Counted from the first letter of the stretch, positions 55,481-63,718 are shown. The stretch is 64,000 nucleotides of DNA from Mycobacterium senriense (GCF_019668465.1 NZ_AP024828.1:434001-498000), one strand, 5' to 3'. Notes: generated by a model from the sequence alone, not told the origin. A program made the numbers and translations.

Positions 55481-55624
55481 CACGCCATCTTCTCAATCGA
55501 TATTCACGATCGGTAAACCCGCCAGCCACTCGCTGGCGCCGCGGTCGCCGACTATCCGTGGTGGTCTTGATGTTGCGGGGGGCCGTCAGGCCGATCCGGG
55601 AGATTCGGTGAGCAGGTGGGTGAC

Positions 55625-56284
55625 ATGGAGCAATCAAACCGGTTGCAGCTCAAGACATATCGGGCTGTATCCGAGCACATCGACGGCGCCTGGTGGCCAC
55701 GGTCGACAAACCTGGCCGGCGAGTTGCCGGGCCTGGTGGCGTCGTTGTCCGACCGGCTGGGGCAGATCGTCATGGTGGGCTACCGCCGCAACGCCTGGCA
55801 CGAGACACCGCCGCTGGTTGAAATCGACGGGCACCCAATCGAATTACTGGGCTTTATCAATGGCGAGGAGGCCAGCGTCATCGTGATGGGCGAGAACGGC
55901 CGCCACATCACCCTGCACGTCATCCGGCCGGACACCGACGAGGACGTCGCCCGCCGGGCACTCGACGCGGTGCGGGCGCCCGCCGACGCCGTGGTGTCCC
56001 CGGCCGTCCGGGTCACCGTGGGGAGGTCGGTCGCCGACGTGGCCGACAAGCTGGCCCGTCACGAGGGGCTCGGTGACGAGCGGCGCACGGCTCAGATCAG
56101 GCGCTGGTGCGAGGAGACTGCGCAACGATTCATCGACGCACCGGTGCAGACCTTCGTCCCCATCCTCGTCGAACACATCGTCCGCAACCGCATGATGGAG
56201 TCGCCCAACCAGCGCTATCCCGCCGACGGCGGCCTGTGCATCACAGTGCCGGGCAGCTCCGCGCCGTACTCAATATCGTCGTAG
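55625..56284 (+). CDS. DUF5994-type protein with C-terminal three-helix bundle domain
   Basis: A 219-residue cytoplasmic protein. The N-terminal part (LKTYRAVSEHIDGAWWPRSTNLAGELPGLV, MVGYRRNAWHETPP, IELLGFINGEEAS) is typical of DUF5994, an actinobacterial family of unknown function. Residues about 125-200 (VADVADKLARHEGLGDERRT ... RRWCEETAQRFIDAPVQTFV) look like the three-helix-bundle dimerisation domain in mycobacterial proteins. The ATG has AGGTGG 6 bases upstream. The last 70 bases overlap the end of the PPE gene on the opposite strand. Confidence 0.75.
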   Translation: MEQSNRLQLKTYRAVSEHIDGAWWPRSTNLAGELPGLVASLSDRLGQIVMVGYRRNAWHETPPLVEIDGHPIELLGFINGEEASVIVMGENGRHITLHVIRPDTDEDVARRALDAVRAPADAVVSPAVRVTVGRSVADVADKLARHEGLGDERRTAQIRRWCEETAQRFIDAPVQTFVPILVEHIVRNRMMESPNQRYPADGGLCITVPGSSAPYSISS

Positions 56285-57384
56285 TCACGTCCCCCCTTAC
56301 GCCGGCGACCGTCCGCCGAGCCGCCCCCCGGGCGCATCGGGACCATCGGCAGCATCGGCGTCTGGCCGGCCCCTGCGGGCAGCGCGGAGGCCGCTGACAC
56401 CAGTTGCACCGGCGCCGACGAGCCCAGCATTCCCACCGTCGCGGGCGGCATGGTCAGGTTCCCGAGTGAAATGCCGACGCCCAGCGCCGCGCGGGGCGCC
56501 CACGATCCGGCCGCGCTGACCGCGTTGATCAGCTGCGTCTCGGACGACGCAAGCGCGGCCGTGCCCTCGGCCAGGCCGGTCCCAACGTCGGCGCCCAGCG
56601 ACTGAAACGCGTTCGCGGTGCTCAATTGGGCCCACACGCCGAGAAGGTTGATCGGGAACCCGGCCGCGGCGATGCCCTGCCACCCCCACGTGCTCCAGTA
56701 TTTGAACCAGCCCGAGTTGGGATCGAAGAAGGCGAGGGAGGCGGCCTGGAGGGTGCCGCCGATGCCGGTGCTCTGGCTGGTGCCGGCGGCTGCGGCCTGC
56801 ACACCGGAATTGGTCGTGGTCACGGCCGGCACCAGGGCGGCCTGCGTCGTCCCGCCAGTGGGATTGGCGACCTGCGGCGGCGGCACGAACGAGGGCGGTT
56901 GCACGGTGCTCGCCGAGGTCGCGGCGTAGCGGACCATCGCCGCCGAGTTGTTCACCCACATGGTGTTGTACTCGGCCTCGGTTTCGGCGATCGCCGGGTA
57001 GTTGATCCCGAAGAAGTTGGTGGCCAGCAACATCGCCAGCCGCGCGCGGTTGGCGGCCACCAGCGAGGGATGCACCACCGTCCAGTGCGTCAACTCGAAC
57101 GCCGCGCTCATCACCTGCACCGAGGTGGCGACCTCCTGGCACTGCTGCGCGGTGACGCGCAGCCAGTCCAGATAGGGTTCCAGCGCTTGGGCCATCGCCA
57201 AGGCGGACGGGCCGTGCCACGTCGTCATCAGCCACGACAGCTCCGCGCTGTAGCCGGCCGCGGATTGCTCGAGCTCCATGCTGAGCTCCTGCCAGGCGCC
57301 GGCGGCCGCGATCCATGACCAGGCGCCGGGCCCAGAGTGGATCAGCGCCGAAGTGACCTCCGGCGGCAGCATCCCGAAATCCAT
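56215..57384 (-). CDS. PPE family protein 1 of a tandem pair
   Basis: A 389-residue PPE protein, secreted by a type VII (ESX) system with a PE partner. The N-terminal 180 residues form the PPE fold: MDFGMLPPEVTSALIHSGPG and the WxG turn in TTWHGPSALAM. The C-terminal part has GVWAQLSTANAFQSLGADVG and GNLTMPPATVG, a degenerate SVP-type motif, and ends YDDIEYGAELPGTVMHRPPSAG-like (key residues IEYG, VMHR, PSAG). No PE gene adjoins it. Its upstream neighbour is a paralogue ending the same way. Confidence 0.9.
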   Translation of the reverse strand: MDFGMLPPEVTSALIHSGPGAWSWIAAAGAWQELSMELEQSAAGYSAELSWLMTTWHGPSALAMAQALEPYLDWLRVTAQQCQEVATSVQVMSAAFELTHWTVVHPSLVAANRARLAMLLATNFFGINYPAIAETEAEYNTMWVNNSAAMVRYAATSASTVQPPSFVPPPQVANPTGGTTQAALVPAVTTTNSGVQAAAAGTSQSTGIGGTLQAASLAFFDPNSGWFKYWSTWGWQGIAAAGFPINLLGVWAQLSTANAFQSLGADVGTGLAEGTAALASSETQLINAVSAAGSWAPRAALGVGISLGNLTMPPATVGMLGSSAPVQLVSAASALPAGAGQTPMLPMVPMRPGGGSADGRRRKGGRDYDDIEYGAELPGTVMHRPPSAG

Positions 57385-57544
57385 GAACCTTTACCTCGGG
57401 GAAGAACGTGGGTGGAGCCAACGCCGCGCGTTGGCCCGTCCGGCAATTCGCGGGTGGGCGGCGATGGGACATCGCGGTGTCCTGCTGCCGGTCGCCGTTG
57501 ACCGCAAGGTTCGGCGTCCGCAGTCGTGGGGCACCATCGCGATG

Positions 57545-58690
57545 TCACCCCGCCGATGGATTTCGAGGCATCACTTTGCCCTTGACCTGCTGGCCGTAGT
57601 CGACGTCCTCGTACTTCTGTTGTTTGCGCTTGCGCCAGCCGGTGCCGGCCGACGCCGTCGCCGGCGGCACCATCATCGGCATCAGGGGCAGCCCCGATTC
57701 CGCTGCGGGAAGGGGCGACGCCGCGGAGGCGAGCTGCACCCCGGTCTGGGTGCCTGGCAACAGCCCCACCACGGCGGGAGGGGCGGTGAGCTTGCCCACC
57801 GTCACCCCGACGCCCATCGCGCCCGTCGGCGCCATTCCCGCGCCAAGGCCTTTGACCGCATTGGACAGGCTCGCCGTGGCCGCTCCCAGGCCTTCGGACA
57901 GGCCGCTGCCGATGTCACCGCCCACGGACTGAACCCCCTGGGCGGTAGCCAGCTGCGCCCACACGCCGAGCAGGTTGATGGGGAAGCCGGACGATATGAA
58001 CTGGTTGCCCCAGGTGCTGAAGTAGTTGAACCAGCCGGCGTTGGGGTCGAACCCACCCGGCATGTTGAGAGAGTTCAGCAGCGACCCCACCGACGAGCCC
58101 GAATTGCCCGCGCCCAGAAGGCCGGCGTTGTTCACCGCGACCTGCTGGTTGACCGTGCCGGATGGATTGGTGATCGCCAGCGGCGAATTGAACTGGGACA
58201 GCTGCGTGGTCGACTGCGACGAGGTCGCCTGGTAGCGGGTCATCGCCGCCGCGTTGTTCGCCCACATGGTCTGGTATTCGTTTTCGGTCTCGGCGATGGC
58301 CGCCGTGTTGGTGCCGAACCCGTTGGTGGCCAGCAGCTGCGCCAGGCGCGTCCGGTTGGCGGTGACCACGGAGGGATGAACCACCGTGGCCCGTGTCGTG
58401 CTGAACGCCGTCGCGGCGGTCTCGGCCGAGGTGGCCAGCTGGGCGGATTGCTGCGCGGTCTCACGCAGCCACAGCAGATACGGCTGGACCGACTGCAGCA
58501 TCGCCATCGCCGACGGCCCGTCCCAGGACTCGATGAGCGACGACAGGGTCGAGGCATAGGTGGAGACCGAATTCTCCAGCTCGACGGCCAGCCGCTGCCA
58601 GGCACCGGCGGCCTCGATCAGCGAGCCCGCTCCGGGCCCGGTGTGGATGAGCGTCGAGGTGACCTCGGGGGGTGCAAAAAGATCCATCAC
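57545..58690 (-). CDS. PPE family protein 2 of a tandem pair
   Basis: A 381-residue PPE protein, paralogous to the one downstream. It begins LFAPPEVTSTLIHTGPGAGS, has the WxG turn ESWDGPSAMAM, then FPINLLGVWAQLATAQGVQS and the SVP-like VGKLTAPPAVVG. It shares the C-terminal tail pattern (VDYG, VMPR, PSAG) with its paralogue, preceded by a basic WRKRKQQK stretch. The 160-base gap to the second PPE gene suggests one transcript. A possible zinc-repressor-like box lies about 150 bases upstream. Confidence 0.9.
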   Translation of the reverse strand: MMDLFAPPEVTSTLIHTGPGAGSLIEAAGAWQRLAVELENSVSTYASTLSSLIESWDGPSAMAMLQSVQPYLLWLRETAQQSAQLATSAETAATAFSTTRATVVHPSVVTANRTRLAQLLATNGFGTNTAAIAETENEYQTMWANNAAAMTRYQATSSQSTTQLSQFNSPLAITNPSGTVNQQVAVNNAGLLGAGNSGSSVGSLLNSLNMPGGFDPNAGWFNYFSTWGNQFISSGFPINLLGVWAQLATAQGVQSVGGDIGSGLSEGLGAATASLSNAVKGLGAGMAPTGAMGVGVTVGKLTAPPAVVGLLPGTQTGVQLASAASPLPAAESGLPLMPMMVPPATASAGTGWRKRKQQKYEDVDYGQQVKGKVMPRNPSAG

Positions 58691-58840
58691 ATCTCACAAT
58701 GCCCACGCTGAGAACGTCCTCAGCAAACTTGTGTTAACCAGGCAACGAAGAACCCTGAAACTCTGTACCCCGGTGCCCGTCACTGCAGTCGGTACCTCCC
58801 AGTTCGACCGCCACATGTTAGGACACCCTATACCCATACT

Positions 58841-58857
58841 AGAAATCGTTTTCACAT
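58841..58857. promoter_or_regulatory. Possible Zur (FurB)-like half-palindrome upstream of the PPE pair
   Basis: The minus strand reads TGTGAAAACGATTTCT. Mycobacterial Zur boxes centre on TGAAAA-N-ATTTTCA; here the left half is perfect and the right half is off by two bases. It lies 151 bases upstream of the first PPE gene of the pair, in an AT-rich gap that also holds GGGTATAGGG. Zur controls ESX-3 and some PPE genes in H37Rv. Confidence 0.3.
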
Positions 58858-58895
58858 TTGCTGGCCAGGGCCCTTTACCCGACACCCGCCGTCCA

Positions 58896-59702
58896 CTAAA
58901 CGGTCACCGATTCGCCGCGGTCCACGGCGATGATCCGGTCCCCCAGCCCCCGCCGCTGCATCTCCCGGGTGAAGTCGGCCAGGGGGGACGCGAAGGCCGC
59001 GTAGTCGTCGAAGTGCACCGGGATGGCCTTCGGGAGGGCCAGCATCGCGACCAGTTCGGCGCCCTGGCGGCCGTCCATGGTCACCGTCAGCCCGAAGGGA
59101 AGCCGGTTTCCGGCCGGCAGCCGGGTGCCGCCGAGGTGCAGCATGCCCGCGTCGATCGGGTCGAACCGCGCGGGGATCTCCTTGAGCTCCTCGATCAGCA
59201 GGGTGTCCCCGGAGATGTACAGCCGGCGCCGGGGCGAGCCGTCGTCGGCGGCGACCTCCACCATCGTGCCCATCACCGGCGGGAGCAGGCGCTGACTCCA
59301 TCCCGGCGCGTGGCGCCCCGGCAGCGACGTGAGGGTCAGCGTGGTGCCGGCCTTCGTGGTCGTGTGCTGCTGCCACGTCCGCAGGCCGCGCGCCCGCGCG
59401 AAGCCGCGCCGGTGCAGCCGTTTGGCGGCGTGCGGGGTGGTGACGACGGGCAGTTCGTGGTCGAGGCCCCGCTGCGCCACCCTGTCCCAGTGATCGCCAT
59501 GCATGTGTGACAGCACGATCGCATCGACCGGCGGCAGTTCGCTGAGGCTCAACGCCGGCTCCTTGAGCCGCTTGGACACCAGCCCGTGGCCGAGGTAGGC
59601 GCGTTGCCCCCGATGGAGGAAGTTGGGGTCGGTCAGCAGCGTCAGCCCGCCCGCCGAGATCAGCGTGGTGGCGTTGCCGACGAACGTGACGGTGATGTCC
59701 AT
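58896..59702 (-). CDS. Metallo-beta-lactamase-fold hydrolase (UlaG-like)
   Basis: A 268-residue MBL-fold protein. The metal site HxHxDH is complete (SHMHGDHWD), and further ligands are visible in GRHAPGW, ISGDTLL and VHFDDYAAF. It is closest to the UlaG/N-acyl-phosphatidylethanolamine phospholipase D-like group, which hydrolyse lactones or phosphodiesters. No partner gene indicates a substrate. It stands alone between the PPE pair and the 7TM cassette. Confidence 0.85.
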   Translation of the reverse strand: MDITVTFVGNATTLISAGGLTLLTDPNFLHRGQRAYLGHGLVSKRLKEPALSLSELPPVDAIVLSHMHGDHWDRVAQRGLDHELPVVTTPHAAKRLHRRGFARARGLRTWQQHTTTKAGTTLTLTSLPGRHAPGWSQRLLPPVMGTMVEVAADDGSPRRRLYISGDTLLIEELKEIPARFDPIDAGMLHLGGTRLPAGNRLPFGLTVTMDGRQGAELVAMLALPKAIPVHFDDYAAFASPLADFTREMQRRGLGDRIIAVDRGESVTV

Positions 59703-59748
59703 AGCCGCGGGCTACCCGGTCTCGCGTCGTCCATACCAGCCGGCGGGG

Positions 59749-60972
59749 TCATGGTGTCGAGGTCGCTTTCGTCTCGGCCGCGGATTCGATGACCTTCTCT
59801 GCAGCGGCGTAAGCGGCGGGCCACCACTTCGCCAGCATCGTCAGTTCGGCTGCTTCCTGTCGAAGTGTCGCCGCCCGGGACGCGACGATCCGTGTCGAGT
59901 CGACGTCGGGGGGTTGTGGCGCGACGCCGGCAGCTTTGGCTCTGGCGGCGTAGGCCAGGCGCAGGGCTGAGATGGCCGCGTCGTGGTCGTGCGCCGGCAC
60001 CTTATGGGGCTCGGTGAGAAAATGCATCAGATCATCGTCGGGTATTGCACGCAGATATGGGCGCAGTCCCAAGATGGCGTCGCGGATCTCAACGACGGTC
60101 TGGTGCAGCTGCAACTCCGTCTTTTGGCGCCCGGGCTCGTCGTCGTCGGGTTTGAAGACACATTCTGGGACAACAACTCTCATGGCCTGTCGCAGCGGCT
60201 GCAACTGGCGCCAGCTGCGGCTGATCTGATCGAGTCCGAGGGAACGACGCAGCTTTATCGCGAGCGGGACGGGGGCGATCACGAACAGGCTGAAGATCAT
60301 GTAGAAAAAGTAGGACGCGTGGTATTGCTGCCGGAAGCCGTCGGTATTCGTCCAGCCAAGTAGGTCGGAAATTTGCAGGGCGGCTTCCTGGAGCGCGGTC
60401 ACAACCGCGGTGAGACCCATCGCCAGTGTGCTGATCGCGATCAAGTGCTCCCGCCGGCTGGCGGCAATCCGTAACTCGCGCAGGGAATTCCAGATCACGC
60501 GCGTCACCAGGGCCATCGGCATGGCAATAAAGCAAGTCAAGGTCGTCACGGAGTCCCAGCCACTCGCGAACTCCAGGGACTGCGCCGCCATTCGGGCACG
60601 AGTGCCGAAGACGAGCAACCCGACCGCGAGCAGCACACCCGCCAGGCGATAATACCTGTGCTTGCGGCGGGTTTCGGCTTCAGACAGCCCCGACCACAAC
60701 AGGGTGAACCCGATGAATTCGCTGTAGCTGTAGCTCAGCACCGCGGTGCCCAATTGCCACGTGCCGGGCATCGTCATGAAGGCCGATCGAACGAGCAAGC
60801 CTTGCACAACGTGCTCGCGCAACAACTGAGCGAGCAACATGAGCGCCAATGTGCAGTTGAAGTACTTCTCATAGAGATTGCTGTTGCACCAGCGATAGCG
60901 CCCCAGCAGCACCAGCATCATGAAGGCGATCAAAGGCCAGGCGATGATGCCCGGCACAGTGGAGGCGCTCAC
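59749..60972 (-). CDS. Seven-transmembrane protein with DUF6545-like cytoplasmic domain
   Basis: A 407-residue protein. Seven hydrophobic helices fill about residues 5-240; the remaining 165 residues are soluble and largely helical (ELQLHQTVVEIRDAILGLRPY, then ISALRLAYAARAKAAG). This looks like the MAB_1171c/DUF6545 family, called putative transporters, and usually found next to ImmA-type proteases and XRE regulators in actinobacteria. No transporter motif is evident; a membrane sensor is at least as likely. Its ATG overlaps the stop of the protease gene by 4 bases. Confidence 0.7.
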   Translation of the reverse strand: MSASTVPGIIAWPLIAFMMLVLLGRYRWCNSNLYEKYFNCTLALMLLAQLLREHVVQGLLVRSAFMTMPGTWQLGTAVLSYSYSEFIGFTLLWSGLSEAETRRKHRYYRLAGVLLAVGLLVFGTRARMAAQSLEFASGWDSVTTLTCFIAMPMALVTRVIWNSLRELRIAASRREHLIAISTLAMGLTAVVTALQEAALQISDLLGWTNTDGFRQQYHASYFFYMIFSLFVIAPVPLAIKLRRSLGLDQISRSWRQLQPLRQAMRVVVPECVFKPDDDEPGRQKTELQLHQTVVEIRDAILGLRPYLRAIPDDDLMHFLTEPHKVPAHDHDAAISALRLAYAARAKAAGVAPQPPDVDSTRIVASRAATLRQEAAELTMLAKWWPAAYAAAEKVIESAAETKATSTP

Positions 60973-61460
60973 CGGCGGAAGAACACGCTGCTCATCATCG
61001 ACTGTGGCGCACCGGCTTCGGCCGCGGCAAGCATCACCAACGACGCGAACATCTCAGCATCGCGTTCGCGGTTGTCATCGAAGCTGGTGCGGCCCAATAT
61101 CACCCCGGTGCCGGGGTCGAATCCAGCCAGGGCGCTCGCGAAGATCATCTTGGGCAAATACTCCGCGTTCGTGTCCCCTCGCGACCCGCCGTCGTGTTCC
61201 AACACCATGTGCCCGATTTCGTGGCACACGATTTGGTCGATGTGATATTCCGAGGTGCCCGCCTCGTGGATGATGATGTCGTCGTCGTCGCGCTTCAGCC
61301 ACACCCCGCAGGGGCCCAGCGCGAGCTCGTCTACCGTTGGCACCAGGCGAATCGGCCGGCCCCGCAAGCGGGCGACACCGTCGATGAACGCCGCGCGATC
61401 CCAGGGCACGGGAACGGGCAGGGCGCGAACCAACGCGAGCATGTCGTTCTTGGATGCCAT
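60969..61460 (-). CDS. ImmA/IrrE family metallopeptidase
   Basis: A 163-residue zinc protease. The gluzincin motif HEIGH is in IVCHEIGHMVLEH, and the third ligand is probably the Glu of ERDAEMFASLVML, spaced as in ImmA. Relatives such as ImmA and IrrE cleave XRE-type repressors and so turn on their targets. It lies 7 bases after the EspR-like gene and is coupled to the 7TM gene, so the regulator upstream is the obvious substrate. Confidence 0.85.
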   Translation of the reverse strand: MASKNDMLALVRALPVPVPWDRAAFIDGVARLRGRPIRLVPTVDELALGPCGVWLKRDDDDIIIHEAGTSEYHIDQIVCHEIGHMVLEHDGGSRGDTNAEYLPKMIFASALAGFDPGTGVILGRTSFDDNRERDAEMFASLVMLAAAEAGAPQSMMSSVFFRR

Positions 61461-61467
61461 CTATGCC

Positions 61468-61938
61468 TCACCGCCCTTCGCGAGGTATCGCCGGCAGGTC
61501 TTGGAGTTTACGGACCTCGTCGACCATGGCCGCCAAACTCGTTATGGCCTCCGGAGTAAGTCCGGACGTGCGCACCGCCAAATCCCGCACGCCGACGTCG
61601 CGCAGCGCTTGGATCAAGGTCAGCTGTGCGTCGATCTTCTGGTCTGGGTCTCGATCGATCAGGTAGGACGCCGGCACCCCGAAAAACTCTGCGATCGCCC
61701 GCAAATGCGCGACCGTCGGGTTTCTTTTAATGCCGCTTCTCAGCTGCCACAGATACGCCGGACTGATTGATACGCCGGTTTTCTCGGTGATCGCGGCCGC
61801 GGCGGCGGCGTTGGACAGCGGGGCCGTACCGGCCTTCCGCATTACCTCGAAAAGCTTGGTCAGCTTGAGCGCGAGATCAGAGTCGTTGTCGGCACCACCA
61901 CCGGCTGCCGCTTCGTCTGGTCCGCTACCGCGATCCAC
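61468..61938 (-). CDS. EspR-like XRE regulator (copy 1)
   Basis: A 156-residue protein. After an acidic, Ala/Gly-rich N-terminus come a helix (LALKLTKLFEVM) and an HTH (ISPAYLWQLRSGIKRNP, then LRAIAEFFGVPASYL), with a C-terminal helical segment (LRDVGVRDLAVRTSGLTPEA). The arrangement parallels EspR (Rv3849) of ESX-1 control, including a C-terminal dimer part, but the N-terminal extension differs. A perfect palindrome lies 21 bases upstream. It heads an operon with the ImmA-type protease and the 7TM protein. Bases 61648-61857 are repeated, inverted, in copy 2. Confidence 0.85.
   Translation of the reverse strand: MDRGSGPDEAAAGGGADNDSDLALKLTKLFEVMRKAGTAPLSNAAAAAAITEKTGVSISPAYLWQLRSGIKRNPTVAHLRAIAEFFGVPASYLIDRDPDQKIDAQLTLIQALRDVGVRDLAVRTSGLTPEAITSLAAMVDEVRKLQDLPAIPREGR
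61648..61857. repeat. Left arm of a 210-bp inverted repeat (EspR-like core, copy 1)
   Basis: This stretch matches 62441-62650 in inverted orientation with 5 differences in 210 bases. A block of more than 130 bases (GGCCGGTACGG to CGCATTT) is identical. It encodes the HTH core of copy 1. Flanking coding parts on both sides are clearly diverged. Confidence 0.9.
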
Positions 61939-61958
61939 TGCACTCTCATTTCATCCAA

Positions 61959-61973
61959 ACACGATCATCGTGT
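61959..61973. promoter_or_regulatory. Perfect 7-bp palindrome upstream of the EspR-like operon
   Basis: ACACGAT-C-ATCGTGT is a perfect inverted repeat with one central base, 21 bases before the start of copy 1. Its place fits an operator for autorepression by the HTH protein. I see no identical copy upstream of copy 2. Confidence 0.55.
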
Positions 61974-62377
61974 ACTGACGTTACCAGCCGCCCAGCGTTG
62001 AATCCACCACCGAGGACCCGGCCTGACCTCGGCCGTTTGCCACCAGAAGGCGCGGCGCCGCGACTCGGCGCGCGCCTTGACCGCCGACGAGCCTCGGCCG
62101 CGCGATGAAGCTCGCGGGCGGTTGTCGCAACTCGGCGATGCGGCGTTCCAGCTGACCTGATCGTCCGGCCCGCCACGCAGATCGTCTAAACGTAGTTCCT
62201 TCTGCGCGGATGAGTTTCGGCTTAGGACGCAAATGCGGACAGGGCGGATATCGGCTCTGAGGAACACGTCCTTACCCTGCAGTCACCGCCCGGGGCAAAG
62301 ATTCGGCAGGCCATCACCAAAAGGCCGGGCTGTACCATGACCCGAAGCTGTTACCGTGCGCACGAAACGGGAGACCA
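61974..62377. other. 404-bp non-coding region between the two EspR-like genes
   Basis: This divergent spacer has several reading frames of 75-100 codons, but they are Arg/Ser-rich, lack ribosome-binding sites and resemble no family. It includes CGCGCCTTGACC-type GC-rich DNA and no evident repeat or mobile-element border. It probably carries the promoters of both regulators; none could be placed with confidence. Confidence 0.5.
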
Positions 62378-62842
62378 GTGGGAGTCGACGATACCCAGGC
62401 CGACGGGCCGGATAACGGTGAGTTGGCATCGCGTTTGACGAAGCTTTTCGAGGTGATGCGCACGGCCGGTACGGCCCCGCTGTCCAACGCCGCCGCCGCG
62501 GCCGCGATCACCGAGAAAACCGGCGTATCAATCAGTCCGGCGTATCTGTGGCAGCTGAGAAGCGGCATTAAAAGAAACCCGACGGTCGCGCATTTACGGG
62601 CGATCGCAGAGTTTTTCGGGGTGCCGGCGTCCTATCTGATCGATCGAGACACGGACCCGGCCATCGACGCGCAACTCAACCTCCTGCAAGCATTACGCGA
62701 CAACGGCGTGCGCGACCTGGCAGCGCGTGCATCTGGGCTGACTCCCCAGGCACTCAAGAGCGTGGCAGCGATCATCGATCACCTTCGCGAACTCGAGCGA
62801 CTGCCCCCGATCGCCTCTCCTCGAGCGGACCAATCCGAATAG
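62378..62842 (+). CDS. EspR-like XRE regulator (copy 2)
   Basis: A 154-residue paralogue of the regulator 440 bases away on the other strand. The HTH core (TEKTGVSISPAYLWQLRSGI and the following helices to FFGVPASYLIDRD) is nearly identical in protein and DNA. The N-terminal 22 residues and the C-terminal 70 residues differ at many positions. The GTG start has GGGAG 5 bases upstream. Unlike copy 1 it has no protease or 7TM partner and stands alone. With the same DNA-reading helix, both should see the same operators. Confidence 0.85.
   Translation: MGVDDTQADGPDNGELASRLTKLFEVMRTAGTAPLSNAAAAAAITEKTGVSISPAYLWQLRSGIKRNPTVAHLRAIAEFFGVPASYLIDRDTDPAIDAQLNLLQALRDNGVRDLAARASGLTPQALKSVAAIIDHLRELERLPPIASPRADQSE
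62441..62650. repeat. Right arm of the 210-bp inverted repeat (EspR-like core, copy 2)
   Basis: Inverted match to 61648-61857 with 5 of 210 bases different. Identity drops sharply at the AAGCTT on one end and after ATCGATCGAGAC on the other, as expected after gene conversion or strong constraint on the core only. Confidence 0.9.
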
Positions 62843-62851
62843 CGGAATCGG

Positions 62852-63718
62852 TCAGGGGCCAACCCGGCGGCTGACGAACTCACGCCGATCGCCGGTCAGC
62901 GGATCGGTGAACTCGATGCGCTGCGCCAACAGCCGCAGCGGGGCACTGAAGTCATCGCGCGCGACGTCAATAACGTTGGGATACAACGGATCACCTTCGA
63001 TAGGTATTCCCAGCGAGGCCATGTGCAGGCGCAGCTGGTGGGTGCGCCCGGTGCGCGGCGTGAGCCGGTACAGCCCGTCCGGGGCCACCAGCTCCACGCG
63101 GGTCTCCGCGTTGGGCACACCGGGTTCGCAGACGGCCTGTAAGTGGCCGCGGCGCTTGATGATTCGGTTCTTCACCACGCGGGGCAGCTCCAGCTCCGGG
63201 TCGACGCCGGCCCGGGCCAGATACGTCTTGGTGACCAACCCGCGGGAGAACAGCGTCTGGTAGGCGCCGCGCACCTCGCGCCGCGTGGTGAACAGCAGTA
63301 CCCCGGCGGTCAGCCGGTCGAGCCGGTGCGCCGGGCTCAGCTCGGGCAACCCCAGTTCCCGCCGCAGCCGCACCTGCGCGGTCTGCGCGACGTGGCGTCC
63401 GCGCGGCATGGTGGCCAGGAAGTGCGGTTTGTCGACGACCACGATGTCGGCGTCACGATGCAGCACCGGGATGCCGAACGGGACGGGCACCTCGTCCGGC
63501 AGCTCGCGGTACAGGTAGACACTCGCGCCGGCGGGAAGCACTGTGCTGGCGTCGATTACCGCGCCGTCGGCGCCGACGACCTCACCGGCCAGCACCTTGG
63601 CGCGGGCCTGCGCGCCGAACCGGGCGGCGAGTTCGGCCAGCACCGGCCCGCCGCGCAGCCGCACCCGCGCCGGGCCGAGCCCGTCCCGCACGGGCAGCGG
63701 CGCCGGCCGCACTGCCAT
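62852..63718 (-). CDS. RluA-type RNA pseudouridine synthase (Rv3300c-like)
   Basis: A 288-residue pseudouridine synthase. The catalytic Asp is in AHRLDRLTAG. Other motifs are VVDKPHFLATMPRG, TKTYLARAG and TPRTGRTHQLRLHMASLGIPI. It isomerises specific uridines in rRNA or tRNA; the target is unknown. The N-terminal part is a short S4-like segment. In H37Rv Rv3301c (phoY1) lies between this gene and glpD2; here only 12 bases separate them. Confidence 0.92.
   Translation of the reverse strand: MAVRPAPLPVRDGLGPARVRLRGGPVLAELAARFGAQARAKVLAGEVVGADGAVIDASTVLPAGASVYLYRELPDEVPVPFGIPVLHRDADIVVVDKPHFLATMPRGRHVAQTAQVRLRRELGLPELSPAHRLDRLTAGVLLFTTRREVRGAYQTLFSRGLVTKTYLARAGVDPELELPRVVKNRIIKRRGHLQAVCEPGVPNAETRVELVAPDGLYRLTPRTGRTHQLRLHMASLGIPIEGDPLYPNVIDVARDDFSAPLRLLAQRIEFTDPLTGDRREFVSRRVGP

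Noticed and set aside
61946..62267. Overlapping minus-strand ORFs of 76-100 codons between the EspR-like genes
   Set aside because: Arg/Ser-rich, no ribosome-binding site, no similarity to any family I know; treated as non-coding.
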